Source of the DNA: Massilia sp. UBA2604
GTDB lineage: Bacteria > Pseudomonadota > Gammaproteobacteria > Burkholderiales > Burkholderiaceae_D
DNA: 30,348 nt
Direction: 5' to 3'
NCBI GenBank assembly: GCA_002339265.1
Contig: DDKG01000131.1
Span: forward strand, 11,703 to 42,050
Part shown: in pieces, positions 7,987-15,674 of the stretch
Layout: every line of letters starts with the position of its first letter
Position numbering within the stretch: position 1 is the first letter of the stretch
Translations under genes and position numbers: made by a program
The notes under the pieces: generated by a model
Database searches by the model: none
The model's input: the letters and a program-made list of their open reading frames with translations, nothing else
What the model was told of the DNA's origin: nothing

Positions 7987-9141
7987 ATGACATCGCGACG
8001 CGACACCCTGAAACTGCTTGGCACCGCGGCCGGCGCCATGCTCGCGCCCCATGCCCTGGCTGCGCAAGCGGGAAGCCCCGCCCTGAAGGACCTGGCCAAG
8101 GCCAAAGGCATGCGCTTCGGTAACGCCATGGGCATGCTGGAAGACCAGGACACCCGCAAGAGCTTCCGCGATCCGGCCTACCGCGCCCTGATGGCGCGCG
8201 AGTGCAATATGATCGTGGCCGAGAACGAGACCAAGTGGCAGGCCTTGCAGCCGAAACCGGGGCCGTATCAATGGGGACCGGCCGACGAGATGTTCGCCTG
8301 GGCGCGCAAGGAAGGCATGGCGATCCGTGGCCACACCCTGATCTGGCAAGCGCCGAAGTGGCTGCCCGACTGGGTCAATGCGCTGGACCTCAAGTCCAAG
8401 CCGGTCAGCCACGCCGAGTCGATCCTGCGCGAGCACATCAAGGCGGTCTGCACCCACATGGGCCAGGACGTCATCAGCCACGACGTCGTCAACGAGGCGG
8501 TGTCGCCGAAGGACGGCACCCTGATTTCCAACGTCTTCACGGAGCGCATGGGCGCCGTCGAACAGATCGCGTTCGCCTTCCACCAGGCCCACGAGCACGC
8601 GCCGAAGGCGCAGCTGGTGTACAACGACTTCATGGGCCCCGGCCTGGGCGACGACGCCAAGCACCGCGCCGGCGTGCTCAAGCTCCTGGCCGATCTCAAG
8701 AAACGCGGCGCGCCGATCCACGCGCTCGGCCTGCAAAGCCATATCAGCGCCAATGACGCCATGTCCGGCGCCGCCAATGCGGCAAGCCTGCGCGAATGGC
8801 GCAAGTTCCTGGACGAGGTCACCGGCATGGGCCTCGACCTGCTGATCACCGAGTTCGACGTCAACGACAAGGCCTTCCCCGCCGATTTCGCCAAGCGTGA
8901 CGCGGCCACCGCCGCGCTGGCGCGCGACTACCTGGACGTGACCTTGAGCTATCCGACCTGCCGCGACTTCCTGCTGTGGGGCATGGCAGACCACGTGAAC
9001 TGGCTGCAGACCTGGGCCGAAGCCAAGCGTCCGGACGGCCTGGCCCAGCGTCCTACGCCTTGGGACAGCCAGTTGCGCGCCAAGCCGATGCGCGAAGCGA
9101 TTGCCGCTTCGCTGCGTGCGATGCCGATGCGTAAAGCCTGA
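7987..9141 (+). CDS. GH10 endo-1,4-beta-xylanase with Tat-type signal
   Basis: A 384-residue retaining endoxylanase that cuts the beta-1,4-xylan backbone. The acid/base is Glu170 (DVVNEAV) and the nucleophile Glu289 (LLITEFDV); RGHTLIWQ and the late LLWGMADHVNWL are further GH10 landmarks. The N-terminus MTSRRDTLKLLGTAAGAM fits the twin-arginine pattern SRRxxLK, followed by a hydrophobic stretch and a likely cut near ALAAQA, so it should be exported folded. There is no binding module. AAGGAG at 7971-7976 is a good ribosome site 10 nt before the ATG. It lies 41 bp after the GH43 gene and is followed by a strong terminator, so it is the last gene of the run. Confidence 0.95.
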   Translation: MTSRRDTLKLLGTAAGAMLAPHALAAQAGSPALKDLAKAKGMRFGNAMGMLEDQDTRKSFRDPAYRALMARECNMIVAENETKWQALQPKPGPYQWGPADEMFAWARKEGMAIRGHTLIWQAPKWLPDWVNALDLKSKPVSHAESILREHIKAVCTHMGQDVISHDVVNEAVSPKDGTLISNVFTERMGAVEQIAFAFHQAHEHAPKAQLVYNDFMGPGLGDDAKHRAGVLKLLADLKKRGAPIHALGLQSHISANDAMSGAANAASLREWRKFLDEVTGMGLDLLITEFDVNDKAFPADFAKRDAATAALARDYLDVTLSYPTCRDFLLWGMADHVNWLQTWAEAKRPDGLAQRPTPWDSQLRAKPMREAIAASLRAMPMRKA

Positions 9142-9157
9142 TACAGCCTCTCCTCGT

Positions 9158-9197
9158 AAAAAAAGGGCAGTTCGCGTAATGCGAACTGCCCTTTTTT
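9158..9197. terminator. Strong bidirectional intrinsic terminator
   Basis: A perfect 11-bp stem, GGGCAGTTCGC (9165-9175) with GCGAACTGCCC (9181-9191), a 5-nt loop, an A-tract before and a T-tract after. It serves the GH10 end on the plus strand and can also stop GH115 transcription arriving on the minus strand. Confidence 0.92.
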
Positions 9198-9217
9198 ATT
9201 GCCACTCACACCGGCGC

Positions 9218-9250
9218 CTGTATGGTGGACGGCGACGCCGCCCACCATAC
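9218..9250. terminator. GC-rich hairpin after the GH115 gene
   Basis: GTATGGTGG pairs with CCACCATAC around a GC-rich inner part. It lies six bases beyond the GH115 stop and has no T-tract, so it may stabilise the mRNA end ahead of the true terminator at 9158-9197. Confidence 0.5.
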
Positions 9251-9255
9251 GGAGA

Positions 9256-12135
9256 TTACAGCCGCGGACTTTGCTGCGGCCCCAGGTAGCTCGGCTTCAG
9301 CCCACCCGCATCGATCACCAGCTTCTGCACCACCAGGCCCGGATCGAGCGCCCAGAACTTCAGCACATGCTTGCCCGGCTTGGCCAGCTGGTGCTCGGTC
9401 GTGAACACCGCCGCCCCATCCGATACGATCTTTTCCCAGAACTGTTCCGACTCGTCCGCGTGCACGTTGACGATCTGCGGCGCCTCGTCGTCGATCGACA
9501 CGGCGTAGCGGAAGCCGGAACCTGGCTGGAATTTCAGCGTCGGCGCCAGCGTCACCTGCACCTTGACCTTGCCGCTGCTGGTCGTGTTGACGTCGTACTC
9601 GAGGCGCATGCCCTGCTTGACGTCCAGCGCCGGCGCGGTCACCGGCAGGATCGTCACGCCAGAATCGGTGCGGCCATGGCCAGGGATCTTGAGCCAGCTG
9701 CGGCCTTCAGGCGCCAGCGCACGCGCATAGTTGCCCGCCTCGATCGACACCACGCCGCCAGTCTCGACGAAGCCCTTGGCGTCCTTCGGCAGGGCCGGAC
9801 GGTTCAAAGGCACATTGACCACTGCGCGCGTGTCGTTCGGACCGACGATGGTCAGCACGGCCGGTTGCGGCTTGGCCGGCACCTTCGCCCAATCCACCTT
9901 GACGGTCACGCGCTGCTCGCCCGTCACCTTGCCATTCTTCTGGCTCAGCACCACCCAGGGCTGGTTCGACTCGATGCGGTAGTCGAACGGCGCGCTGCCG
10001 CGGTTGAAGATGTCGAAGTAGTGCGACTGCTTCGAGTACGGATCGAAAACCGGCAGGTCGAGCGCCTTGAGGCCGTAGGCGCCCCAGGCCTTGGCGCTGC
10101 CCTCGACCGCCACCGACATGGTGGCGCCGGCTGGTACGTCGATGCGGTGCACGGCCGGCAGCACATTGGCGCGCGGCTGCTCCCAGTTGACGTAGCCGAA
10201 ACGGGTCTGCGACATCATGTGGTTCCACTTGCCGTTGCCGATCGCATGGTATTGGCGCGCCAGTTCGACGTCGTTCTTGTACAGCGCCTGCACGCGCTCG
10301 GCCATGTCGTTGGTGGTAGAGCGGAACTGGGTGGCGTAATGGTGGTTCAGGCCCGCCGCCACGTACAGCTCGTTCATATTGCTTGATGCCGCGACCGGAT
10401 ACTGCACCAGCTGGAAGAAGGCGTCACGCTGCTCCGGACGCAGCTTGGCCGAGACTTTGGCTGCGCGTTCGGCCAGCGCCGCGTAGTCGCGCGCGATGCG
10501 GCCGGCTTCGTCGTAATTCAGCACGCTATAGGTGCCAGGCTCGAGCTGCTCGGGCTTGCGGCGGCCGTTGAAACGCGTGTACTGCTCGACCAGGTCGGCG
10601 ATTTCCACCGCGTGTTCGGCGCCGAACTCGCGCGTGGCCCACAGGCGCAGGTATTCCGGCAGGCGCTCGGCCGGCCAGGCTTGCGGGTTCCAGGCATAGG
10701 TCAGGAAGAACTCGATCGGCACTTCCATCGGCTTCAGGTCGCCGACATTGACGATCCACATGCGCTTGGCGTCGTACTGCCAGGCCAGGTGCATCTGCTC
10801 CCAGATCTTCGGGATCGGCGTTACGTTCAGCCATTTATAGGAGCGCGGGCCGCCCACGTAGTCGAAGTGGTAGTAGACGCCGGCGCCGCCCGGACGCGCG
10901 CGTTCCTCCGGCGTCGGCAGGCGGCGGATATTGGCCCAGTTGTCGTCGCACCAGAGCAGCAGTACGTCGTCCGGCACCCGCATGCCCTTCTCGTAATAGC
11001 CCTGCACTTCCTTGTACAGCGCCCACACCTGCGGCACTTCGCTCGCCGGCTTGCCGGTGTCCTTCTCGATCATCGCGCGCTGGTCGCGCACGATCTTCTG
11101 CAGCAGGTCGACGTTGTCGTCCTCGGACATCGGCTCGTCGCCGTCGCCGCGCATGCCCAGCGTGATCACGCGGTCCTGGCCGTGCGAGTTGCGCAGGCCC
11201 TGCTTCCAGAATTCCTGCAGCACGCCGGCGTTCTTGCTGTAGTCCCAGGGGCCCTTGCCGAAGCGCGCCCACTCGTCGTGCGCGCGCATCATCGGCTCGT
11301 GATGCGAGGTGCCCATGATGATGCCCATCTCATGGGCCAGGCGGCCGTTTTCGGGATCGTCGGCATAGAAGGCGGCGGGCGGCCACATCGCCGGCCACAG
11401 ATAATTGCCGCGCATGCGCAGCACGAGCTCGAAGACTTTCTCGTAGAAGCGGTGGTTGAAGCCACCGTATTTCTCCTTGGCCCAGTTGGTCAGGGCCGGC
11501 GCTTCGTCGTTCAGGAAGATGCCGCGGTACTGCACCACCGGTGCATCGCTCACCTTCGTATCGAGCGCCACGGCCAGCGTCGCCTGGCGCGCCGGGACCA
11601 CGTCGGCCCACCACTTCCAGGGCGAGACGCCGATCTGTTCCGACAAGGTGTAGACGCCGAAGATGGCGCCGCGGCGGTCGCTGCCGGCCACCACCAGCGC
11701 GCGCGCCACGCCCGGCATCGGGTTGGCCACGGCCTGGATCAGGAAGCCTTCCCACTTGCTGCGGATGGCGGCGGCGTCGATCTTGCCCTCGGCGGCGAGG
11801 CGGTCGACCAGGGCGCTCTGGCCGAGGGTGCCGACGATGACCACGTTGTCGGCAGTGCTGCCGGCAGCGTTCGCGAGGACAGGCTTGGCGCCGGAGACCA
11901 GCGCGATGTCGTTCTGCAGGTCGGCGACGGCGCGCCGCACGCCCGCATCGTCCTTCGGGTCGACCAGCAGCGCTGCGGCGCGGCCTTTCTCGGCCAGCAT
12001 CACTGCCTGCGGGCTGGCCGCGAAACGCACGATCTGGCGCTCGCCAAGCGCCCAGGCCGATGGCGCGGCCAGCACCGCGCATAGCGCAGTCAACGGCGCA
12101 AGGGCGCGCCGGAACAGCTTCATTGTCAGTGTCAT
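9256..12135 (-). CDS. GH115 xylan alpha-1,2-(4-O-methyl)glucuronidase, exported
   Basis: A 959-residue enzyme that removes (methyl)glucuronic acid from glucuronoxylan. Landmarks of GH115 run in order: YRGIFLNDEAPALTNWA, MRGNYLWPAMWPPAAFYADD, GTSHHEPMMR, ITLGMRGDGDEPM, LLLWCDDNWANIRRLP, GVYYHFDYVGGPRSYKWLN and ERLPEYLRLWATREFG; the C-terminal third is beta-rich. The N-terminus has a Sec-type signal (FRRALAPLTALCAVLAAPSAWA), so it should act in the periplasm or outside. Its length is usual for the family. A GGAG lies 12 nt before the ATG at 12135; an internal ATG (codon 5, 12123) is an alternative start. The gene converges on GH10 and has its own strong promoter with a candidate xyl operator. 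Confidence 0.95.
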   Translation of the reverse strand: MTLTMKLFRRALAPLTALCAVLAAPSAWALGERQIVRFAASPQAVMLAEKGRAAALLVDPKDDAGVRRAVADLQNDIALVSGAKPVLANAAGSTADNVVIVGTLGQSALVDRLAAEGKIDAAAIRSKWEGFLIQAVANPMPGVARALVVAGSDRRGAIFGVYTLSEQIGVSPWKWWADVVPARQATLAVALDTKVSDAPVVQYRGIFLNDEAPALTNWAKEKYGGFNHRFYEKVFELVLRMRGNYLWPAMWPPAAFYADDPENGRLAHEMGIIMGTSHHEPMMRAHDEWARFGKGPWDYSKNAGVLQEFWKQGLRNSHGQDRVITLGMRGDGDEPMSEDDNVDLLQKIVRDQRAMIEKDTGKPASEVPQVWALYKEVQGYYEKGMRVPDDVLLLWCDDNWANIRRLPTPEERARPGGAGVYYHFDYVGGPRSYKWLNVTPIPKIWEQMHLAWQYDAKRMWIVNVGDLKPMEVPIEFFLTYAWNPQAWPAERLPEYLRLWATREFGAEHAVEIADLVEQYTRFNGRRKPEQLEPGTYSVLNYDEAGRIARDYAALAERAAKVSAKLRPEQRDAFFQLVQYPVAASSNMNELYVAAGLNHHYATQFRSTTNDMAERVQALYKNDVELARQYHAIGNGKWNHMMSQTRFGYVNWEQPRANVLPAVHRIDVPAGATMSVAVEGSAKAWGAYGLKALDLPVFDPYSKQSHYFDIFNRGSAPFDYRIESNQPWVVLSQKNGKVTGEQRVTVKVDWAKVPAKPQPAVLTIVGPNDTRAVVNVPLNRPALPKDAKGFVETGGVVSIEAGNYARALAPEGRSWLKIPGHGRTDSGVTILPVTAPALDVKQGMRLEYDVNTTSSGKVKVQVTLAPTLKFQPGSGFRYAVSIDDEAPQIVNVHADESEQFWEKIVSDGAAVFTTEHQLAKPGKHVLKFWALDPGLVVQKLVIDAGGLKPSYLGPQQSPRL

Positions 12136-12199
12136 GAGCTTTCTTGTCTCCAGTTTGTTATGTGTACCGCGGACTGTAATAACAGCTTATAACATTTAG

Positions 12200-12247
12200 T
12201 GTTAGCGCGATCATTCGAGTATAGGTTTGACGATTCTTCCCTGTCAA
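12200..12247 (-). promoter_or_regulatory. GH115 promoter with candidate xyl operator
   Basis: On the minus strand a perfect -35 TTGACA (12247-12242) and -10 TATACT (12223-12218) are 18 nt apart. TGTTAGCGCGATCA (12200-12213, plus strand reading) matches the palindrome TGTTAGCGCTAACA at 12 of 14 positions and covers the expected transcription start. The layout suits repression by the LacI-type protein. Confidence 0.7.
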
Positions 12248-12333
12248 TTCTTGTCTGGCCGGTGGGGCGTGAAGTCGATCATGGGTGCGGGGTGTAAAAT
12301 GCCGCCTTTCCCATTCACGAATACGCTGCAACC

Positions 12334-12543
12334 ATGAAGCCTGCCCGCATCCTGACCTTCAAGTGCGCAAAATGCACCAAGCCGGTCAAAGTCTTCCTCC
12401 AGAAAGTATCCGCCTGCTCGCACATCCAGCCTTACCAGGGCATTTGCGCCTGCGGCGAAGTCAAGCGCCACGCGACCGGCAGCCCGGACGCGGTCAAGGG
12501 ATATCTGGAGTCGACCGACGGCAACTGGCATCACCATCACTGA
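12334..12543 (+). CDS. Small Cys-rich (zinc-ribbon-like) protein with C-terminal His4
   Basis: A 69-residue protein I cannot assign to a named family. It has CAKC near residue 11, a single Cys at about 28 and CAC at about 38-40, a spacing that could bind Zn, and it ends in NWHHHH, a natural four-histidine tail. It is basic and has no signal or membrane segment. The stop codon is one base from the ATG of the methyltransferase (TGATATG), so translation is likely coupled and the two products may work together. The clean junction supports it as a real gene. Alternative: a DNA- or RNA-binding ribbon; function unknown. Confidence 0.65.
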   Translation: MKPARILTFKCAKCTKPVKVFLQKVSACSHIQPYQGICACGEVKRHATGSPDAVKGYLESTDGNWHHHH

Positions 12544-12544
12544 T

Positions 12545-13687
12545 ATGACGACGCGCATCGAGTGGGACGAAGGCGGCGAGAAGCGCTCGGCGCTGTGGCG
12601 CTCCGAGAGCGGCTGGCCGGCGCCGAAGAAGGTCGTGCTGGCCGACGACACCATGAGCGCCGACGCCGCCTATCGCCTCGCGCTGGACGGCACTGCCCTG
12701 CTCTGGCGCGGCGACTTCCAGAACGCGCGCCAGCTGTTGCAGGCGCTGGTGCGCCGCATCGAGCACAAGGGCGAACGCGGACGCCGCACCAAGCCCAAGG
12801 CGCCGGCCACCCCGACGGAGGCATTCCACCGTCACCGCCTGACCCAGCTCCAGCGCGCCCGCACGCTGGCCATGCTCCTGATCCCTTTCGAGGCCGACCA
12901 CGGCATCCTGCTCCGGCGCGCGCCGGACGCGCGCCTGGCCTGCCTGGAAGCCTATGGCCCGGCCGACGAGCCCTATGTGGCGTCGCTGCGCGAACTGCTG
13001 GGCGTGATCGGCGCCCATGAATGGCGCCGCAAGGGCGTCATGATTCCGGCGCTCGACGAGCGCATCCACCCCTGGTATGGCGTGTTCTCGCCGGTGCGCG
13101 GCGAATACGTCGAGCTGGTGGCGCAAGCGCCGCTGCCTGAAGGCGCCAGGCTGGCCTTCGACATCGGCGCCGGCACCGGCGTGCTGTCCGCCGTGCTGGC
13201 GCGACGCGGCATGCGGGTGCTTGCTACTGATATGGATGCGCGCGCCCTCGGCTGTGCGCGCGAGAACGTCTCGCGGCTCGGCCTGGCCGCGCAGATCGAG
13301 GTGGTCCAGGCCGACCTGTTCCCCGAAGGCCGCGCGCCACTGGTGGTCTGCAATCCGCCCTGGCTGCCGGGCAAGCCGAGTTCCGCGATCGAATATGCGA
13401 TCTACGATCCGGACAGCCGCATGCTGCGCGGCTTCCTGAGCGGACTGGCGGCCCACCTGGAGCCCGGCGGTGAAGGCTGGCTGATCATGTCGGATTTCGC
13501 CGAACACCTGGGCTTGCGCAGCCGCAAGCAGCTGCTGGGCTGGATCGCGGACGCGGGCCTGGAAGTCGTGGCGCGCCACGATACGCGCCCTGTGCATCCG
13601 CGCGCCAGCGATCCGGACGATCCGCTGCATGCGGCGCGGTCGAAGGAAGTCACGTCGCTTTGGCGCCTGCGCAGCGCGGCGGGTTGA
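12545..13687 (+). CDS. Class I SAM-dependent methyltransferase (MTS/PrmC-like, NPPW motif)
   Basis: A 380-residue protein with an uncharacterised N-terminal half (residues 1-195, with a basic stretch near 75-85) and a C-terminal Rossmann methyltransferase domain. Motif I is DIGAGTG (206-212), the ribose-binding acid follows in LATDMD (226-231), and CNPPWLP (269-275) is the NPPY-type motif of enzymes that methylate amide or ring nitrogen on glutamine or on adenine/guanine. The substrate is therefore probably a protein Gln side chain or an RNA/DNA base nitrogen. It is coupled to the small Cys-rich gene and ends 11 bp from the convergent HxlR gene. I do not recognise it as a named enzyme. Confidence 0.8.
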   Translation: MTTRIEWDEGGEKRSALWRSESGWPAPKKVVLADDTMSADAAYRLALDGTALLWRGDFQNARQLLQALVRRIEHKGERGRRTKPKAPATPTEAFHRHRLTQLQRARTLAMLLIPFEADHGILLRRAPDARLACLEAYGPADEPYVASLRELLGVIGAHEWRRKGVMIPALDERIHPWYGVFSPVRGEYVELVAQAPLPEGARLAFDIGAGTGVLSAVLARRGMRVLATDMDARALGCARENVSRLGLAAQIEVVQADLFPEGRAPLVVCNPPWLPGKPSSAIEYAIYDPDSRMLRGFLSGLAAHLEPGGEGWLIMSDFAEHLGLRSRKQLLGWIADAGLEVVARHDTRPVHPRASDPDDPLHAARSKEVTSLWRLRSAAG

Positions 13688-13698
13688 CCCTGACCTCG

Positions 13699-14148
13699 TT
13701 AACGCGGCAACTTGCGGATTTCGGTGTCGCCCGGCGCCAGCAAGTTGCCGTCTTCGCCCTCAGGCGCCATGCGCCTGAGCGGCTTGCCCGATCTTCTCTC
13801 GATCAGTTCCGAATGCGCCTCATCCGGCGCGAACAACTGATCTTCTCCCCACTGCCGTAGCGCCACCACCACCGGGAACAGCCGCAGACCGCGCTCGGTC
13901 AGCACGTATTCCTGGTAGGCGCCGCCCTTTGCCGTCGGCTGCGCCACCAGGATGCCGACCTCCACCAGCCGCCGCAGGCGGTCCGCAAGAATATTGCGCG
14001 CGACACCCAGGTTGCGCTGGAAGTCGGTGAAGCGGCGCACCCCATCGAAAGCATCGCGCACGATCAGCAGCGACCAGCGGTCGCCGACCAGGTCGACCGA
14101 CCTGGCCACCGGGCACGGCTCGGGGATGCTGGCATCTTTTCTCATCAT
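13699..14148 (-). CDS. HxlR-family winged-helix regulator
   Basis: A 149-residue regulator with the HxlR hallmarks CPVARSVDLVGDRWSLLIVRDA and RRFTDFQRNLGVARNILADRLRRLVEVGIL, including the N-terminal Cys (Cys12) that in several relatives senses oxidants or electrophiles. It is divergent from an MFS pump gene, a common layout for a local repressor of an exporter. Two adjacent ATG codons (14148, 14145) can start it; no ribosome site is visible and the nearer operator ends only 1 bp from the first ATG, so the leader is very short. The C-terminal 40 residues go beyond the usual HxlR core. Confidence 0.88.
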   Translation of the reverse strand: MMRKDASIPEPCPVARSVDLVGDRWSLLIVRDAFDGVRRFTDFQRNLGVARNILADRLRRLVEVGILVAQPTAKGGAYQEYVLTERGLRLFPVVVALRQWGEDQLFAPDEAHSELIERRSGKPLRRMAPEGEDGNLLAPGDTEIRKLPR

Positions 14149-14149
14149 A

Positions 14150-14207
14150 GTGGTTGCATTTTAAAACCACATCGCCTACTCTTCAACTGGTTTCTATTTG
14201 CAACCAG
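14150..14207. promoter_or_regulatory. Twin inverted-repeat operators and promoter between hxlR-type gene and MFS gene
   Basis: Two 21-bp sites of the same design, GTGGTT-N9-AACCAC (14150-14170) and CTGGTT-N9-AACCAG (14187-14207), have centres 37 bp apart. When the second is read on the other strand, both begin TGGTTGCA and share 15 of 19 inner bases. A plus-strand promoter, TTGCAT (14154-14159) and TACTCT (14177-14182) with 17 nt spacing, has its -35 inside the first site, and the second site covers the start region. This fits repression of the pump, and of the regulator, by the HxlR dimer. Confidence 0.65.
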
Positions 14208-14221
14208 ACTGGAAGTCATGC

Positions 14222-15427
14222 ATGAACAAGGTAGCGCGCAGCCCCACCCCGCTATTCGCCGCAGCCGCCGGTATGAGCGTCGCCAATGTCTATTACGCAC
14301 AGCCGCTGCTGGACGCCGTGGCACGCGACTTCGCCATCCCGCAGGCAGCCATCGGCGCCATCGTCGGCGCCACCCAGCTTGGCTGCGGCCTGGCGCTGCT
14401 GCTCCTGGTGCCGCTGGGCGACCTGCTCGAGCGCTGGCGCCTGATGCTGGCGCAAGCCCTGCTGCTGGCCGCGATCCTGGCCGCCGTCGGCATCGTGAAC
14501 TCGGCGCCGCTGCTGCTGGCGGCCATGCTGCTGACGGGCCTGTTCGGCACCGCCATGACCCAGGGACTGATCGCCTATGCGGCCAGCAGCGCTGCGGAGC
14601 ACGAGCGCGGGCGAGTAGTCGGCGCGACCCAGGGCGGCGTCTTCGTCGGCCTGCTGCTGGCGCGCGTGGTGGCGGGCGGCATCGGCGACGTGGCGGGCTG
14701 GCGCGGCGTGTACTTCTGCTCGGCCGGCGCGATGCTGTTGCTGGCGCTACTGTTGTGGCGCCGGCTGCCACCGCTCGCGCGCACCGGGACGAGCATGTCC
14801 TATCCCGCCCTGATCGCGTCGATGGCGGGACTGCTGCGGCGGCACCGCATCCTGCAGGTGCGCGGCCTGCTCGCGCTGTTGATGTTCGCGGCCTTCAATG
14901 TGTTCTGGAGCGCGCTGGTGCTGCCGCTGAGCGCCCCTCCTTACAGTTTCTCGCACACCGCCATCGGCGCCTTCGGCCTGGTTGGCGCGGTGGGCGCCCT
15001 GGCCGCCGCGCGGGCCGGGCGCCTGGCAGATCGCGGCCTGGAACGACAGACCACGCTGGCCGCGCTGCTCCTGTTGCTGCTGGCCTGGCTGCCGTTGGCG
15101 CTGATGCCGTGGTCCTTGTGGATGCTGGTCATCGGCATCGTGCTGCTCGATCTAGGCGGCCAGGCGATCCACGTCATCAACCAGGGCATGATCTTTCGCA
15201 CCGGGAGCGAAGAACACAGCCGCCTGGTGGGCGCCTATATGTTGTTCTATGCCGTGGGCAGCGGGCTGGGTGCGATGGCCTCGACCCAGGTCTACACATA
15301 CGCTGGCTGGACAGGCGTGTGCCTGCTGGGCGCCGGGATCAGCCTGGCGGCTTTGTTGTTCTTCGCGGTGACGTCACTTGGCCCCCCGCCTGCGCGGGGG
15401 CGACGGCAGCCCTCGGAGCTTGGGTAA
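14222..15427 (+). CDS. MFS transporter (DHA-type efflux-like)
   Basis: A 401-residue membrane protein with about 12 hydrophobic helices. The start NVYYAQPLLDAVARDFAIPQ and the loop GDLLERWRLM match a widespread group of MFS exporters of small toxic molecules. ATG 14222 with GGAAG a few bases upstream is preferred over a TTG 24 bases earlier. It is divergent from the HxlR gene. The last residues (after FFAVTSLG) are encoded by the first unit of a GC-rich hairpin repeat, so the C-terminus is probably not conserved. Its substrate cannot be read from the sequence. Confidence 0.85.
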   Translation: MNKVARSPTPLFAAAAGMSVANVYYAQPLLDAVARDFAIPQAAIGAIVGATQLGCGLALLLLVPLGDLLERWRLMLAQALLLAAILAAVGIVNSAPLLLAAMLLTGLFGTAMTQGLIAYAASSAAEHERGRVVGATQGGVFVGLLLARVVAGGIGDVAGWRGVYFCSAGAMLLLALLLWRRLPPLARTGTSMSYPALIASMAGLLRRHRILQVRGLLALLMFAAFNVFWSALVLPLSAPPYSFSHTAIGAFGLVGAVGALAAARAGRLADRGLERQTTLAALLLLLLAWLPLALMPWSLWMLVIGIVLLDLGGQAIHVINQGMIFRTGSEEHSRLVGAYMLFYAVGSGLGAMASTQVYTYAGWTGVCLLGAGISLAALLFFAVTSLGPPPARGRRQPSELG

Positions 15428-15456
15428 CTTGGGCCCCCACCTGCGTGGGGGCGACG
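15377..15456 (+). repeat. Direct pair of a GC-rich variant of the 29-bp hairpin repeat
   Basis: Units at 15377-15405 and 15428-15456 are identical at 26 of 29 positions and have the same length and framework as the units at 2628-2656 and 22905-22933 (CTTGG, stem, CCTGCG loop, stem, GACG). Stem bases differ from those units in a paired way: ATTCCCG/CGGGAAT becomes CCCCCCG/CGGGGGC and GCCCCCA/TGGGGGC. The first unit lies inside the end of the MFS gene. Confidence 0.75.
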
Positions 15457-15477
15457 ATCGCCGCTGGCGATCGTCGA

Positions 15478-15506
15478 TTGCATTTAGCGCTAATGCGCGC
15501 TATACT
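15478..15506 (+). promoter_or_regulatory. Promoter of the initiator tRNA gene
   Basis: TTGCAT (15478-15483) and TATACT (15501-15506) are 17 nt apart, 12 bp before the tRNA. The spacer holds the perfect 10-bp palindrome TTAGCGCTAA, identical to the core of the xyl operator motif. Confidence 0.75.
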
Positions 15507-15518
15507 ATCGTTCTCAGA

Positions 15519-15595
15519 CGCGGGGTGGAGCAGTCTGGCAGCTCGTCGGGCTCATAACCCGAAGGTCACAGGTTCAAATCCTGTCCCCGCAACCA
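15519..15595 (+). tRNA. tRNA-fMet (CAU), initiator
   Basis: A 77-nt tRNA with encoded CCA and anticodon CAU in the loop CTCATAA. Initiator features are visible: a mismatched first pair (C1 with A72) and three G-C pairs next to the anticodon loop (GGG/CCC). It stands alone between its own promoter and a terminator. Confidence 0.96.
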
Positions 15596-15606
15596 AATTC
15601 GATACG

Positions 15607-15639
15607 AAAGCCCGACTCAACGAGCCGGGCTTTTGTTTT
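15607..15639 (+). terminator. Intrinsic terminator after tRNA-fMet
   Basis: AAGCCCG pairs with CGGGCTT around an 11-nt loop and is followed by TTTTGTTTT. It lies 11 bp after the tRNA. Confidence 0.88.
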
Positions 15640-15674
15640 CTGCGGCAACAATTTGCAGAAATGAAGGCAGCAGG

